A stretch of 64,000 nt of DNA from Gimesia fumaroli (lineage in GTDB: Bacteria > Planctomycetota > Planctomycetia > Planctomycetales > Planctomycetaceae): contig NZ_CP037452.1 of assembly GCF_007754425.1 (NCBI RefSeq), positions 6,055,164-6,119,163 of the forward strand, read 5' to 3'. Within the stretch, counting starts at the first letter, position 1; each line of letters opens with the position of its first letter. A program made the translations under genes and the position numbers. Of this stretch, positions 38,420 to 47,122 are shown piece after piece. The notes below the pieces were generated by a model, which was not told the origin of the DNA, searched no databases, and saw only the letters and a program-made list of their open reading frames with translations.

Positions 38420-39532
38420 ATGAAACGCTTCACACTCAGCCTGGTTGTCTTGGCAATGGTGTTCGGCACGGTTTCTCTGGACGTTCAAGCCGGGGGAAAA
38501 GGTCGCTCATCAAGTCGCTCAGGACGATCAAGTATGTCTCGCTCAGGTTTTTCCGGTTCACGTCGGAATTTCTCCAGTCGTTCCACAAGTTCGCGTTCAC
38601 CACAACGTTTTCAAAGTCGCTCAAAGAGCACGCGGTCTCCACAGCGAACCACTACGAGAAAATTTTCGTCGTCCCAGAAACTGAATAGTTCAACCACCCG
38701 ACCACGATTTTCGAACTCAACGCCGAAACCTCGACCCACGATGAAACCCATCGGCAATACGCGGCCACAAACGAAACCCTTTACAGGCATTCGTCCTCGT
38801 CCCGGCAATGGTACTCCGAAACCGCGGCCCGGCATCAAACCCATCGATCCAGGAATCGGGAACGGTAAACCAGGGTTCGGCGGCATTCGTCCCAAACCAG
38901 GAGCCGGGGCTCCGAAACCACGGCCACGGCCTAAACCACCTGTCGGCAACGGACCTCCGAAGCCACGGCCACCAAAGCCAAATAATCCGAATAACCCCAA
39001 ACCCAATCCGGGACAGGGTAACAATGGCGGAGGACATCACGACGGAGGTCACCACGGTGGTGGACATCATGGTGGCGGTCATCATGGACACGGACATCAC
39101 GGCAAACCCTGGTTCCACGCTCGTCCTAACTACTGCTGGTGGTGGTTCAACTACTGCACGCCGCTGCAAAACTGCCGCCCCGTTGATTACCAATACTGCA
39201 ACTACATCTACCCCACCTGCGACTATGTCGCTCCCAGTGGTCTGGTAGTCGAAGACGCTCGCTGGTACCTGGGAATGAAAGGCATGATGCTGCCCGGTAA
39301 AGGTGTGGGTGTGGAATCGGTGGAAGAAAATTCCCCCGCCGCCGCAGCCGGACTGGCCCCCGGAATGGTCATCACCAAGGTCAACGGCACCGCGATTATC
39401 AGCAACGAAGTGTTAGCCCAGGTCATCGCCGAATCCGGCGGGGTACTGGAAATGGAACTCTACGAAAAACTGGACGGCCCGTTAATGGAAACCACGGTCG
39501 AAATGATCCGTCTCCCCGCCGCCAGCTTTTAA
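38420..39532 (+). CDS. Secreted low-complexity protein: RS-rich, proline-rich, His/Gly repeats, then PDZ-like domain
   Basis: A 370-residue protein in four parts. A signal peptide (cleavage near VQAGG, about residue 24). An Arg/Ser-rich stretch (about 26-95) with many SRS units. A Pro/Lys/Gly-rich stretch (about 100-200) with repeated KPRP and PKPRP blocks. A His/Gly-rich array of GGHH units (about 200-230), a likely metal-binding patch, then a Trp/Cys/Tyr-rich piece (YCWWWFNYC). A PDZ-like domain follows (about 285-365, ENSPAAAAGLAPGMVI-type). Role unknown; the metal-binding array and PDZ domain suggest an envelope adaptor or chaperone. Its base composition differs from its neighbours. Confidence 0.75.
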   Translation: MKRFTLSLVVLAMVFGTVSLDVQAGGKGRSSSRSGRSSMSRSGFSGSRRNFSSRSTSSRSPQRFQSRSKSTRSPQRTTTRKFSSSQKLNSSTTRPRFSNSTPKPRPTMKPIGNTRPQTKPFTGIRPRPGNGTPKPRPGIKPIDPGIGNGKPGFGGIRPKPGAGAPKPRPRPKPPVGNGPPKPRPPKPNNPNNPKPNPGQGNNGGGHHDGGHHGGGHHGGGHHGHGHHGKPWFHARPNYCWWWFNYCTPLQNCRPVDYQYCNYIYPTCDYVAPSGLVVEDARWYLGMKGMMLPGKGVGVESVEENSPAAAAGLAPGMVITKVNGTAIISNEVLAQVIAESGGVLEMELYEKLDGPLMETTVEMIRLPAASF

Positions 39533-39574
39533 GGAATAAATGCAAGCATGACGCAACCAGGCAACCCCGACGAA

Positions 39575-39612
39575 ACGTCCGGCAAGGTGAGAACCTTGTC
39601 GGGCGTTTTTTT
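39575..39612 (+). terminator. Intrinsic terminator of the PDZ gene
   Basis: A 14-bp stem with a few G-T pairs (arms 39575-39588 and 39593-39606) and a 4-nt loop is followed by seven T residues, 43 bp after the stop codon. Confidence 0.88.
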
Positions 39613-39672
39613 GTCTGGTACTGTTGCTTGATACGACTCTTTCAACACATCTTCATTCGGAAAATCCCAGCC

Positions 39673-40479
39673 ATGATTCGGGAACTCACTCCAGACGATC
39701 AGCCTGCGATCCTCGATTTCGTCTACCAGCGCGAGCAGGAGAATCTGTTTGTCATCGGCAGCTTTGAATTCGTTCCTCATCCCTTCGAAACGAACACTTA
39801 CCTGGGATACTTCAAAGAAAATAAACTGATCGGTCTGGGCACCTACTTCGGACGCTGGAGTGACATCCAGATCAGCACGCAGCATCCCGAAGTCCACAAC
39901 GCCCTCGTCGATGAATTCATGCAGCGAAACAAACCCGTGGAATACGTCGTCGGATTCAAACGATATACGTTACAGACAATAGAACGCCTGCGATCGCATG
40001 GCATTGAGCCGAAAGCCACTTATGAAGAGACCGTCTATCTCCTGACGCACGAAACATTCCACAATCGGTCAACAGGAGAAACAACGAAAGCGACACCAGC
40101 CGACGTGGATGAAATCGTGCGGCTGGAATATCAAGTGGAAGGCAAAAGCGCAGAGACGGAAGTGACACAAAAAGAACGCGATCGTATTCTGCCGGAAAAC
40201 GAATGGGTGCTCAGAAAAGAGGGGCAGATCATCGCCAAAGCCAATATCCACGGCGTTTCCAAACACTACGCCCAAATCGGCGGCGTCCTGACACACCCCC
40301 AATACCAAAACCAGGGCTACGCCAAACAGACCGTCAGCACAGTCTGCCAACATTGGCTGGACCTGGGCAAACAGCCCCTCCTCTTCGTCAAAAACGACAA
40401 CCTACCCGCCATCAAAGTCTACGAACCCCTCGGCTTCCAACCCATCGACGAGTTTCTACTGGCTGAGTATGCTTCATAG
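39673..40479 (+). CDS. GNAT-family N-acetyltransferase
   Basis: A 268-residue protein whose C-terminal half is a GNAT fold: the acetyl-CoA motif lies at YAQIGGVLTHPQYQNQGYAKQTVSTV (about residues 195-220, with the Q-x-x-G-x-A signature), followed by LFVKNDNLPAIKVYEPLGF. The N-terminal half (about 1-120) is a degenerate GNAT-like domain, so this is a two-domain type. The ATG at 39673 was chosen over an in-frame start 45 bp upstream because similarity begins at MIRELTPDD. The substrate is unknown. It lies 60 bp after a strong terminator and is likely independent. Confidence 0.85.
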   Translation: MIRELTPDDQPAILDFVYQREQENLFVIGSFEFVPHPFETNTYLGYFKENKLIGLGTYFGRWSDIQISTQHPEVHNALVDEFMQRNKPVEYVVGFKRYTLQTIERLRSHGIEPKATYEETVYLLTHETFHNRSTGETTKATPADVDEIVRLEYQVEGKSAETEVTQKERDRILPENEWVLRKEGQIIAKANIHGVSKHYAQIGGVLTHPQYQNQGYAKQTVSTVCQHWLDLGKQPLLFVKNDNLPAIKVYEPLGFQPIDEFLLAEYAS

Positions 40480-40501
40480 CACTGGAGAATGTCCCGCCAA
40501 T

Positions 40502-40711
40502 TCACCTTAAGTTAGTGATGTTTCGATTTCTCTCAGGCAACCGCATCTCCAGCTTGAGATTGTGCAGGAATGTTATCGAGACATCATCAAACACAAACAG
40601 AGTCGTCGCCTGTGTCTCAACAAAATAACGAGCGTCTTCCTCCGCCCACACCTTAACAGGCAAACCACAGCACATTACTCCCGCCAACTGCCACAGACAT
40701 AAGCGTATCAC
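40502..40711 (-). CDS. Small secreted protein candidate
   Basis: A 69-codon frame from a GTG at 40711. The first 20 residues look like a signal peptide ending VWA, and the rest (RYFVETQATTLFVFDDVSITFLHNL) has beta-strand character. There is no clear ribosome-binding site and no family that I recognise. It could be a short secreted protein or the broken end of a longer one. Confidence 0.3.
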   Translation of the reverse strand: MIRLCLWQLAGVMCCGLPVKVWAEEDARYFVETQATTLFVFDDVSITFLHNLKLEMRLPERNRNITNLR

Positions 40712-40822
40712 CCTGTCCCCCGGATGAATCAAAGTTGTTAAAACTGCGTTTCATTGTAGAAGATTGAGGATGGGAATTAAGAATAATTGTAGAATCATTG
40801 AAATAAATTTCGCTGACTTAGT

Positions 40823-42139
40823 CTATTTTTCTCGAAATTGAAACGATGCACGAACTTGAGAGAACATTTCACGTTTTTCATCAAAAAGGTCTGCATCACA
40901 TCGGAAACTCATTATATATAAGGCTTCGTTCTTGATGAAAATGTAGATTTGGCAAGACAATAGTCTGCCATCTATTGTTATTTTTCGCGTCTGAAAAAAC
41001 CTGGCAGGAACATTACAAACAGTCGTCTCACCGGAACATACCACAGAGTCTCCGATTCGTTTCATTCGCTTGTCTGCAACTTCATTGAGCAACTCGTGCT
41101 GTGACGTACTCTTCATTTGATTTGTCACTTCAAAATTGACGTCTCGACCACACAAAATAATGATTGAATCATATCCATTTAGATTAATATCGGAATTTGA
41201 CAAGACAGAGTCTGGCTCTGTGCCAGCTTCTTCAAATTTTTCAGGAATACTAATTCTGAATGTTTCTTTTGAATATTCCTTCATTTTTGTACTAATATGT
41301 AAATCTGTCCGAGCCAACAGATCCATGCACTTTTTGGAGTTATGAGAGAGACTGGCAATTGTTTGCTTTGAGACAATTGACGTCTTTGGAGTTCCGATGG
41401 GATATTCATTAATTTTCTTCCAGAGTCCAGTGTTTATCAGTGAAGCGTGTTGCGCCAAATTTGCCAACACAACTCGCACAGCAACATACTCTCTGGTATC
41501 AACACAGGATGAGTCGATCTTTAATGCCTGTTTTAGCTCTTCATACGCTTGATCTGCTGTTTCTATCGCTCGTTCTTCAAAATCTCCAAGGGCCTGCTGA
41601 AACGCATAGTTCGCCTGGTATTCTGCTCTCACTAGACAGGCCCATGCCTGTAGATCAGGAGGAGCTTGATTTGTTATTTCGTTCGAGAATGCCTTCCAGT
41701 TCGGAATATAGCTTCCTGTTATCGTCTTACTGGATTTAAAGTCCGTACTAAACACCTTAGTGGTCGTATCACGATATGGCTCTAATTCGGTAAATGACTT
41801 CGAATCCACGTTCGGCTTGAGAGGGGGATTTTCAACGATCGGCGTCGGTACGCCTGTTTCTTCTGAGGAACAACCAGTCAGCAACAACATCGTCAGAAAC
41901 AGAGTTCCTGCTGCTGAGATTGAACCGATAACTATTTTGAAATTCCGACTCTTTTCAAATTGAACACACCATTCTGTGAATGATGCGGATACACCAATTC
42001 TGCTCCAGAATGCGTTTTCACAATCTACAAACATATTCCACTTTTCTTTGTGTCTAACCATAAACCACAACCAACTCCAGCCAAACGCCATGAGTGAATA
42101 CCCAATAATAAACAAAGTGGAAGTTACATCCCTTGACAA
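40823..42139 (-). CDS. Membrane-anchored hypothetical protein
   Basis: A 438-residue protein with two membrane segments (about residues 8-25 and 73-90), the second ending in the lipobox-like LLTGCSS. The long soluble part (about 95-438) has no motif I recognise; it contains several short helices (AWACLVRAEYQANYAFQQALGDFEERAIE) and a C-terminal beta-rich part. Translation starts at a TTG with AAGGAG 10 nt upstream. It lies in an AT-richer block with other orphans. Confidence 0.6.
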   Translation of the reverse strand: MSRDVTSTLFIIGYSLMAFGWSWLWFMVRHKEKWNMFVDCENAFWSRIGVSASFTEWCVQFEKSRNFKIVIGSISAAGTLFLTMLLLTGCSSEETGVPTPIVENPPLKPNVDSKSFTELEPYRDTTTKVFSTDFKSSKTITGSYIPNWKAFSNEITNQAPPDLQAWACLVRAEYQANYAFQQALGDFEERAIETADQAYEELKQALKIDSSCVDTREYVAVRVVLANLAQHASLINTGLWKKINEYPIGTPKTSIVSKQTIASLSHNSKKCMDLLARTDLHISTKMKEYSKETFRISIPEKFEEAGTEPDSVLSNSDINLNGYDSIIILCGRDVNFEVTNQMKSTSQHELLNEVADKRMKRIGDSVVCSGETTVCNVPARFFQTRKITIDGRLLSCQIYIFIKNEALYIMSFRCDADLFDEKREMFSQVRASFQFREK

Positions 42140-42256
42140 CGTTCTAAAACTCCTTCCGAATTGAATAAGGACCTTTCTACCACACTTTTATAGAATATTG
42201 CAGGTCGTCTCAAAGGTCCAATAGAAATAGCACACCACGCATCCGTCTGTCATTGT

Positions 42257-42934
42257 TCATTTCGGTTCTACCAGAGCAAGAATCCCACGACGGATGAGCT
42301 TATCAATGCTTTTCACCAATCTTTCATCAGACAACCGTATGAGTTCCTCATTATCATTGATTATCAAACAGGTTTTATTTAATCCCATGATTCTCTGATT
42401 ATGAACTTGTAAGAGTTCTTCAAAACAAATATTTGGATAATATGCGATATCACCTCCTGGATCTGAATAACACATTAATCGACCGTTACTGGATGTGATA
42501 TCACTGGGTGGGTCCTCAATAAATGTAAAAATAAAATAAGGCCGTCGTGTTGTCTGGCCTTCATGAAAATCAATAATGACTGAAACTGCTGAATCTACCT
42601 TCTGATGTCGTGAAAGCAAACTAATCCCCGTTTGTGTCAGTCCATTTAAACTGGAACCAGAAATAACCCCTCCAACGAGGGGATCTACAAAGCCATACCT
42701 GGATAACAGGTTCAGTTCTGCTTGAATTTCAGCCTGATAAATCTCTGGCACCTGATCCAGGTCCATCAGATTATCCTGAACGGAGCGAAACACAGGAAAT
42801 GGTTTCCTCTTCAGTCGCTTTATATTCAGCTTGATCATAATCCAATAAAGAACAGCTCCAAGAATATTCGGATACCACATTCCAATATATTCTCGCAAAC
42901 AATATCGCGCGTAATGCTGCTCGTAAAATTGCAT
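42257..42934 (-). CDS. Hypothetical protein, possible membrane anchor
   Basis: A 225-residue protein with one hydrophobic segment (about residues 20-38, AVLYWIMIKLNI) and a soluble part with LNLLSRYGFVDPLVGG and VSVIIDFHEGQTTRRPYFIFTF. I chose the ATG at 42934 because AAGGA lies about 6 nt upstream; the longer frame adds 14 residues. No family recognised. It lies next to the SMI1/KNR4-like gene on the opposite strand, so it might be part of a toxin/immunity-type locus (weak inference). Confidence 0.55.
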   Translation of the reverse strand: MQFYEQHYARYCLREYIGMWYPNILGAVLYWIMIKLNIKRLKRKPFPVFRSVQDNLMDLDQVPEIYQAEIQAELNLLSRYGFVDPLVGGVISGSSLNGLTQTGISLLSRHQKVDSAVSVIIDFHEGQTTRRPYFIFTFIEDPPSDITSSNGRLMCYSDPGGDIAYYPNICFEELLQVHNQRIMGLNKTCLIINDNEELIRLSDERLVKSIDKLIRRGILALVEPK

Positions 42935-43007
42935 CCGGTTCCTTCCCAAAAGATGTTTTAAAAAAATGCACCTCATGTATCACAGTCCGGTGTTGTCAAT
43001 TTAGGAA

Positions 43008-43439
43008 ATGACACCCTATTATAAGTCGATGCAGAAATCCGTCACCAGATTAATAGAACAACTCAATCAATACCAAAAAGATTCTTCTATCTTAGAGGTT
43101 AAGGAGGAGTGGCTTGCTGAGATTGAAAACAAATATCCGCGTATGCCGGAAGATTTAAAAGAGTTGTATCTTACACTGGGTTATGGCTCTATTGCGTCAT
43201 CAAGCTATATGATCCACATACCAACAGAACCAGATGAAATCTATGATGAGGAAACAGCCAAAGGCCTTGAAGGAATATTAATTGTCGGCGACGATTTTTC
43301 TGGGACTTGCGAAGCGTACAATGCGAAACAAGGCTGGCTGTTTGGTACAATCGGGAGTCACGGTCAATTTGAGGAATATGGGCCGGAAGTTCCAGGGCTT
43401 GTTCATTTCCTTATCGACTGGTTCGTAGAGGACAAATAA
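43008..43439 (+). CDS. SMI1/KNR4-family protein
   Basis: A 143-residue protein of the SMI1/KNR4 (SUKH) fold, with the WLAEIENKYPRMPEDLKELYLTLGYG start typical of the family and a C-terminal acidic end. SUKH proteins often neutralise secreted toxins encoded nearby. The start is uncertain: an AGGA lies only 3 nt upstream of the first ATG, and an ATG seven codons downstream is possible. It is followed by another orphan gene in the same direction, but no toxin is evident in the window. Confidence 0.72.
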   Translation: MTPYYKSMQKSVTRLIEQLNQYQKDSSILEVKEEWLAEIENKYPRMPEDLKELYLTLGYGSIASSSYMIHIPTEPDEIYDEETAKGLEGILIVGDDFSGTCEAYNAKQGWLFGTIGSHGQFEEYGPEVPGLVHFLIDWFVEDK

Positions 43440-43483
43440 TCGATTCCGCACATAAAATACAGCCAGCCATAACATCTGAAAAC

Positions 43484-44032
43484 ATGCAATATCTCACCAT
43501 CAACACGCCCCTGGGTGAAGTCAATTTTTTCGTATTCGGCGTCACGCCGGCGGTTACGATTCATCTCGATTCGGTGCCGCTGTCTCCTGCGCTTCCGCCT
43601 GGGATGTCGGTTCAAGGCTGCCTGGGAATTTTATTACGAGTCGGCTGTCATGAGGCTATAGAAGACCTGATCTTCGAATGCCGTTTGCTGGAGCGGAACT
43701 ATTCTGATCACTACTATGAAGGCGGAGAGCATTTGTATGCGCACACTTGGGGAAACGAGCATTCGGTGCTGATGATCGGCACCGAAGACGAAGAGTGCCT
43801 CAACGCGCGACTGCCAGAAAATCAACAGTACGATTTTGAACCTCTGGAAAGTAGCGAGAAAGGAGTTTCGCTATCTCTACCGCGACTAGAGAAGGGCAGC
43901 GAAAGCAGTTTCCATTTCATCTCCGCCTGGAACAATCTTCCCGTTCCCGAAGATATTGCCTGCTGCTACGCGGTTGATTTCAAGCATACCGAGTTGCTGA
44001 AAAATGTGCGATCTAATCACAATCGCGCATAA
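43484..44032 (+). CDS. Hypothetical protein following the SMI1/KNR4 gene
   Basis: A 182-residue protein without signal peptide or clear motif; it contains beta-rich stretches (EVNFFVFGVTPAVTIHLDSV, VLMIGTEDEECL). There is no good ribosome-binding site before its ATG, so it may be translated by coupling or be weakly expressed. It is in the same direction as the SMI1/KNR4 gene, 44 bp away, and may be part of the same transcript. It could be another immunity-type protein (weak inference). Confidence 0.5.
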   Translation: MQYLTINTPLGEVNFFVFGVTPAVTIHLDSVPLSPALPPGMSVQGCLGILLRVGCHEAIEDLIFECRLLERNYSDHYYEGGEHLYAHTWGNEHSVLMIGTEDEECLNARLPENQQYDFEPLESSEKGVSLSLPRLEKGSESSFHFISAWNNLPVPEDIACCYAVDFKHTELLKNVRSNHNRA

Positions 44033-44065
44033 AAAACTGCAAAACAAAGTGGCCAGCCGGAATCG

Positions 44066-45364
44066 CTACTCACCCAGCTTCCCGCCTTCGGCTTCGAAAA
44101 GTGCAAGTACCACTTTCATCCGTGCTTTTTGTGCGGCCGTGACTTCGAACGTTTTCTCCGGAGCGTTTTCGAATGCAACCAGAACTCTTTGAGAGTTCAC
44201 GATATCTTTAATCATTTTCAGTTGCTCTTTTCTCAATGGGGCATCGTATTGCTTCCAACCTCGTTCTTCACGTTCCCTATCTACCGAAACACTCGGGACC
44301 AAAGATGACTCCATGTTTAACAGGAATTCATTCGATAAATTATTCTCTTTATTTAGCTTCGTCGTCAGATTGATAAATTTTTTTTGCAGCCCTTTAGGAA
44401 GACTTTCATAATAAGACACCAACGTTTCGCGTCTTACACTCGCGATAGCTCCTTCTATCACGATTACTTTATCCATAAATTTTGTCTTTTGGCTCAGTAT
44501 CTTCTTATATTTGGCTGCGATCGTATCATATTCCCGGATTGTTTTCTGATAGATGGCTTGATCTTCGTCTTGCTTTTCTCTAGCAGCTTCTACTTTTTTT
44601 ATGGACGCGTCAAACTGATTCTTCAGGTCCTCGATCTTTCGGTTCAATTCTCGTAACTGATCAGCAGTCGGATTGAAAACGGTAACGCGGTATTTTGTTT
44701 TGTCAGTCTGGATTAAAAAACCTGGTTTGCCCAACTCGTCGAACTTGTCAGCTACCTCGTTTGACACTCGGGGTAGAAACTTAACGATCTGAAGGTAAAC
44801 TTTTAATGGCTCATTATTATGCTCTCTGAGATAGAGTCGGAAATTATCATCGGTATATTTGTAACGAGGTCCCTCATTGTGTGTCGAATTTATACACTCT
44901 CGATAATTTTCATCTAATAGTGATCTCCATGTAAATAATGATCGAAGATGCTCAAGTTCAGAAACCGGTTTGATCGTCACATCAATCCAATTCCATTTAT
45001 CATCTTCGCGACGGATCACTCTTAATTTCAGCTCGTCCTTATAGGTATTTTTCTGCAGAAGTTTGTCGCCCTCATCGAACGATTTGAGTACTTTCCCATT
45101 AATTTCGATAATTAAATCTTGATATTCCAAACCTGCTTTTTTAGCACGTGAATCTCGATAGATCCCGTCGACAATCAGCGCGTTGGTCGTCTTGAGTGGA
45201 AACCGGGGAACCTCTTTTCCTTCTTCCCGCAGCGATTTCTTGAAATCAAACACCTTTACCGTGTCAAAACCTAATTCAATATAGTTTTGAGAAGGTGGAT
45301 CCTCTGCAGGAGCAGATGTCGGACAAATGAGATTTAACATCACGAATAACAGCAGATAACGCAT
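44066..45364 (-). CDS. Secreted PDZ-domain protein with coiled coil
   Basis: A 432-residue protein with a signal peptide (cleavage near APAED, about residue 20), a PDZ-like domain (about 65-110, DSRAKKAGLEYQDLIIEING), a middle domain, and a long charged coiled coil (about 230-300, EDLKNQFDASIKKVEAAREKQDEDQ). I chose the ATG at 45364 because the AGGAG site then lies 6 nt upstream; a TTG and an ATG just before it are less well spaced. Role unknown. It converges on the preceding orphan gene. Confidence 0.7.
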   Translation of the reverse strand: MRYLLLFVMLNLICPTSAPAEDPPSQNYIELGFDTVKVFDFKKSLREEGKEVPRFPLKTTNALIVDGIYRDSRAKKAGLEYQDLIIEINGKVLKSFDEGDKLLQKNTYKDELKLRVIRREDDKWNWIDVTIKPVSELEHLRSLFTWRSLLDENYRECINSTHNEGPRYKYTDDNFRLYLREHNNEPLKVYLQIVKFLPRVSNEVADKFDELGKPGFLIQTDKTKYRVTVFNPTADQLRELNRKIEDLKNQFDASIKKVEAAREKQDEDQAIYQKTIREYDTIAAKYKKILSQKTKFMDKVIVIEGAIASVRRETLVSYYESLPKGLQKKFINLTTKLNKENNLSNEFLLNMESSLVPSVSVDREREERGWKQYDAPLRKEQLKMIKDIVNSQRVLVAFENAPEKTFEVTAAQKARMKVVLALFEAEGGKLGE

Positions 45365-45461
45365 CATCAACTCCTGTCTGAGAGGGAGTTCTCGAAACTA
45401 ACAAAAAATATCCACAACCCCACTATATATATACATACGAACAATTTTCAAGCAACCAAAT

Positions 45462-45484
45462 AAAAAAACAGCCCCGAAAGGCTG
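45462..45484 (-). terminator. Intrinsic terminator of glgC
   Basis: A short stem (CAGCC/GGCTG, loop CCGAAA) is followed on the minus strand by seven T residues, 39 bp after the glgC stop codon. Confidence 0.8.
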
Positions 45485-45522
45485 CTTTTTGTTTCTCTGA
45501 GGAAGAGGAAATGGAGGTGCGT

Positions 45523-46803
45523 TTACAGTTTCCATCCATCCGCCAGCACGGTCCCTTTCGGCACGACGATGATGCCGTCGCGGATCAACACGTCGGTGTG
45601 GTCGAAGTCTTGTTCGGTGTGGCCGTTGAGTTCGATGCGGACGTTTTTTCCGACGCGGCAGTTTTTATCGACAATCGCACCATCGATATAGGCACCTTCA
45701 TCAATGCCGAACGGGGGCAGACTGTCATCGGGCGTGTCTTTACACTGGTCCTGATAGAAGTCGGCTCCCATCACGATTGAATTTTTAATCGTCACGTTCT
45801 TGCCGATACGACAACGCAGGCCGATCACGCTGTTTTCAATCACGGCGCCTTCATCAATTTCACAACCATCGGCGATCAGACTGCGTTTGATGTTGGTGCC
45901 TTCGCAGCGCGTCGGTGGCAGGAAGCGGGGACGCGAATAGATGGGCGCTTTCTCGACGACAAAATCGAACGGCGGATCGGGATGCGTCAGCGCCAGGTTC
46001 GCATCAAAGAACGAACGAATCGTCCCGATGTCTTCCCAGTAGCCGTCGAACAGATGCGCGTGAACCTTGTGCGTGCGAATCGACATCGGAAAGATTTCCT
46101 TGCCGAAGTCTTCGTAATCGGTTTTCTTCAACAGATCCACCAGCAAATCGCGATTGAACAGATAGATGCCCATGCTGGCCAGACAGTCGCGGCCCCGGCT
46201 TTCGATGCCCTGCTGATCAATCCATTCCGACGGTGTGCGAACCATCGCCAGTTCTTCTTCTGTCTGTGGTTTTTCCAGGAAGCTTTCCACGCGTCCTTCG
46301 TCGTTGACTTTCATAATGCCGAATGCGGAAGCCTGCTCGCTGGAGAGGGGCACCGTCGCGATCGTCACATCGGCCTGCGAGTTGATGTGTGTCTGCAGCA
46401 TTTCCAGATAATCCATGCGGTAGAGCTGATCGCCGGAAAGGATCAGAACGTAATCAATGTCCGACTGTTCGATGCAGCGGATATTTTTGCGCACCGCGTC
46501 AGCCGTCCCCTGATACCAGTCGGTCCCTTCCATCGTCTGCTGTGCGGCCAGAATTTCCACAAAGCCGCCACCGAAAGAATCAAACTTGTAGGTCTGGCGA
46601 ATGTGACGGTGCAGACTGACCGAGTTGAACTGCGTGATCAGGTAGATACGACTCAGTTCGCTGTTAATACAGTTCGAAATCGGAATATCAATCAACCGAT
46701 ATTTTCCCGCCAGAGGTACTGCAGGTTTAGAACGAAACTGAGTGAGCGGAAACAGACGTGTGCCCTTTCCTCCTCCCAGGATGAGGCTGACGACATTTTT
46801 CAT
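45523..46803 (-). CDS. glgC: Glucose-1-phosphate adenylyltransferase
   Basis: This 426-residue enzyme makes ADP-glucose for glycogen. It has the nucleotidyltransferase motif GGGKGTRLFPLT (about residues 10-21), the sugar-binding LSGDQLYRMDY and the C-terminal left-handed beta-helix with repeated hexapeptides (SVIGLRCRIGKNVTIKNSIVMGADFY) that carries allosteric sites. Length matches the family. It is a single-gene unit; no other glycogen gene is adjacent. Confidence 0.95.
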   Translation of the reverse strand: MKNVVSLILGGGKGTRLFPLTQFRSKPAVPLAGKYRLIDIPISNCINSELSRIYLITQFNSVSLHRHIRQTYKFDSFGGGFVEILAAQQTMEGTDWYQGTADAVRKNIRCIEQSDIDYVLILSGDQLYRMDYLEMLQTHINSQADVTIATVPLSSEQASAFGIMKVNDEGRVESFLEKPQTEEELAMVRTPSEWIDQQGIESRGRDCLASMGIYLFNRDLLVDLLKKTDYEDFGKEIFPMSIRTHKVHAHLFDGYWEDIGTIRSFFDANLALTHPDPPFDFVVEKAPIYSRPRFLPPTRCEGTNIKRSLIADGCEIDEGAVIENSVIGLRCRIGKNVTIKNSIVMGADFYQDQCKDTPDDSLPPFGIDEGAYIDGAIVDKNCRVGKNVRIELNGHTEQDFDHTDVLIRDGIIVVPKGTVLADGWKL

Positions 46804-47122
46804 AAAGTAACCTGATTCTAGTGCAACGCACTGATAACGTGAGTTCGTACATTTTTCTAAGCAAACTTAATGAACAGTTTGCCCGTTGGAAATTGCCTTT
46901 TGTATTTATTTCATGTTACTTAATTTTCAGCGTTCAAACCAGTTTATAAAGAGCTGTACTCGTCAGGCGCAGGAAATTTCCTGGTTGGAATCAAATCTGT
47001 ATTGATCAGGCAAATTAGGAGAATTCCAGGCTGTGAACTGCTTATCGCCAGCGTTAAGATATGATAAATTCTCCATCTATACTCATTTTGATGCATCATT
47101 TGTCTCGCCGAGGAGTGCTACC
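46804..47122. other. Intergenic region between glgC and the cytochrome/HEAT gene
   Basis: Divergent gap of about 320 bp. It includes an in-frame GTG at 47033 for the downstream gene, which I reject as the start. No gene and no clear promoter pair seen. Confidence 0.45.

Noticed and set aside
38611-39193. Minus-strand frames opposite the low-complexity PDZ protein
   Set aside because: Gly/Pro/Arg-rich or Met/Val-rich products that simply mirror the biased codons of the real gene.
45982-46815. 277-codon plus-strand frame antisense to glgC
   Set aside because: glgC on the other strand has full family motifs; the antisense product has no recognisable features.
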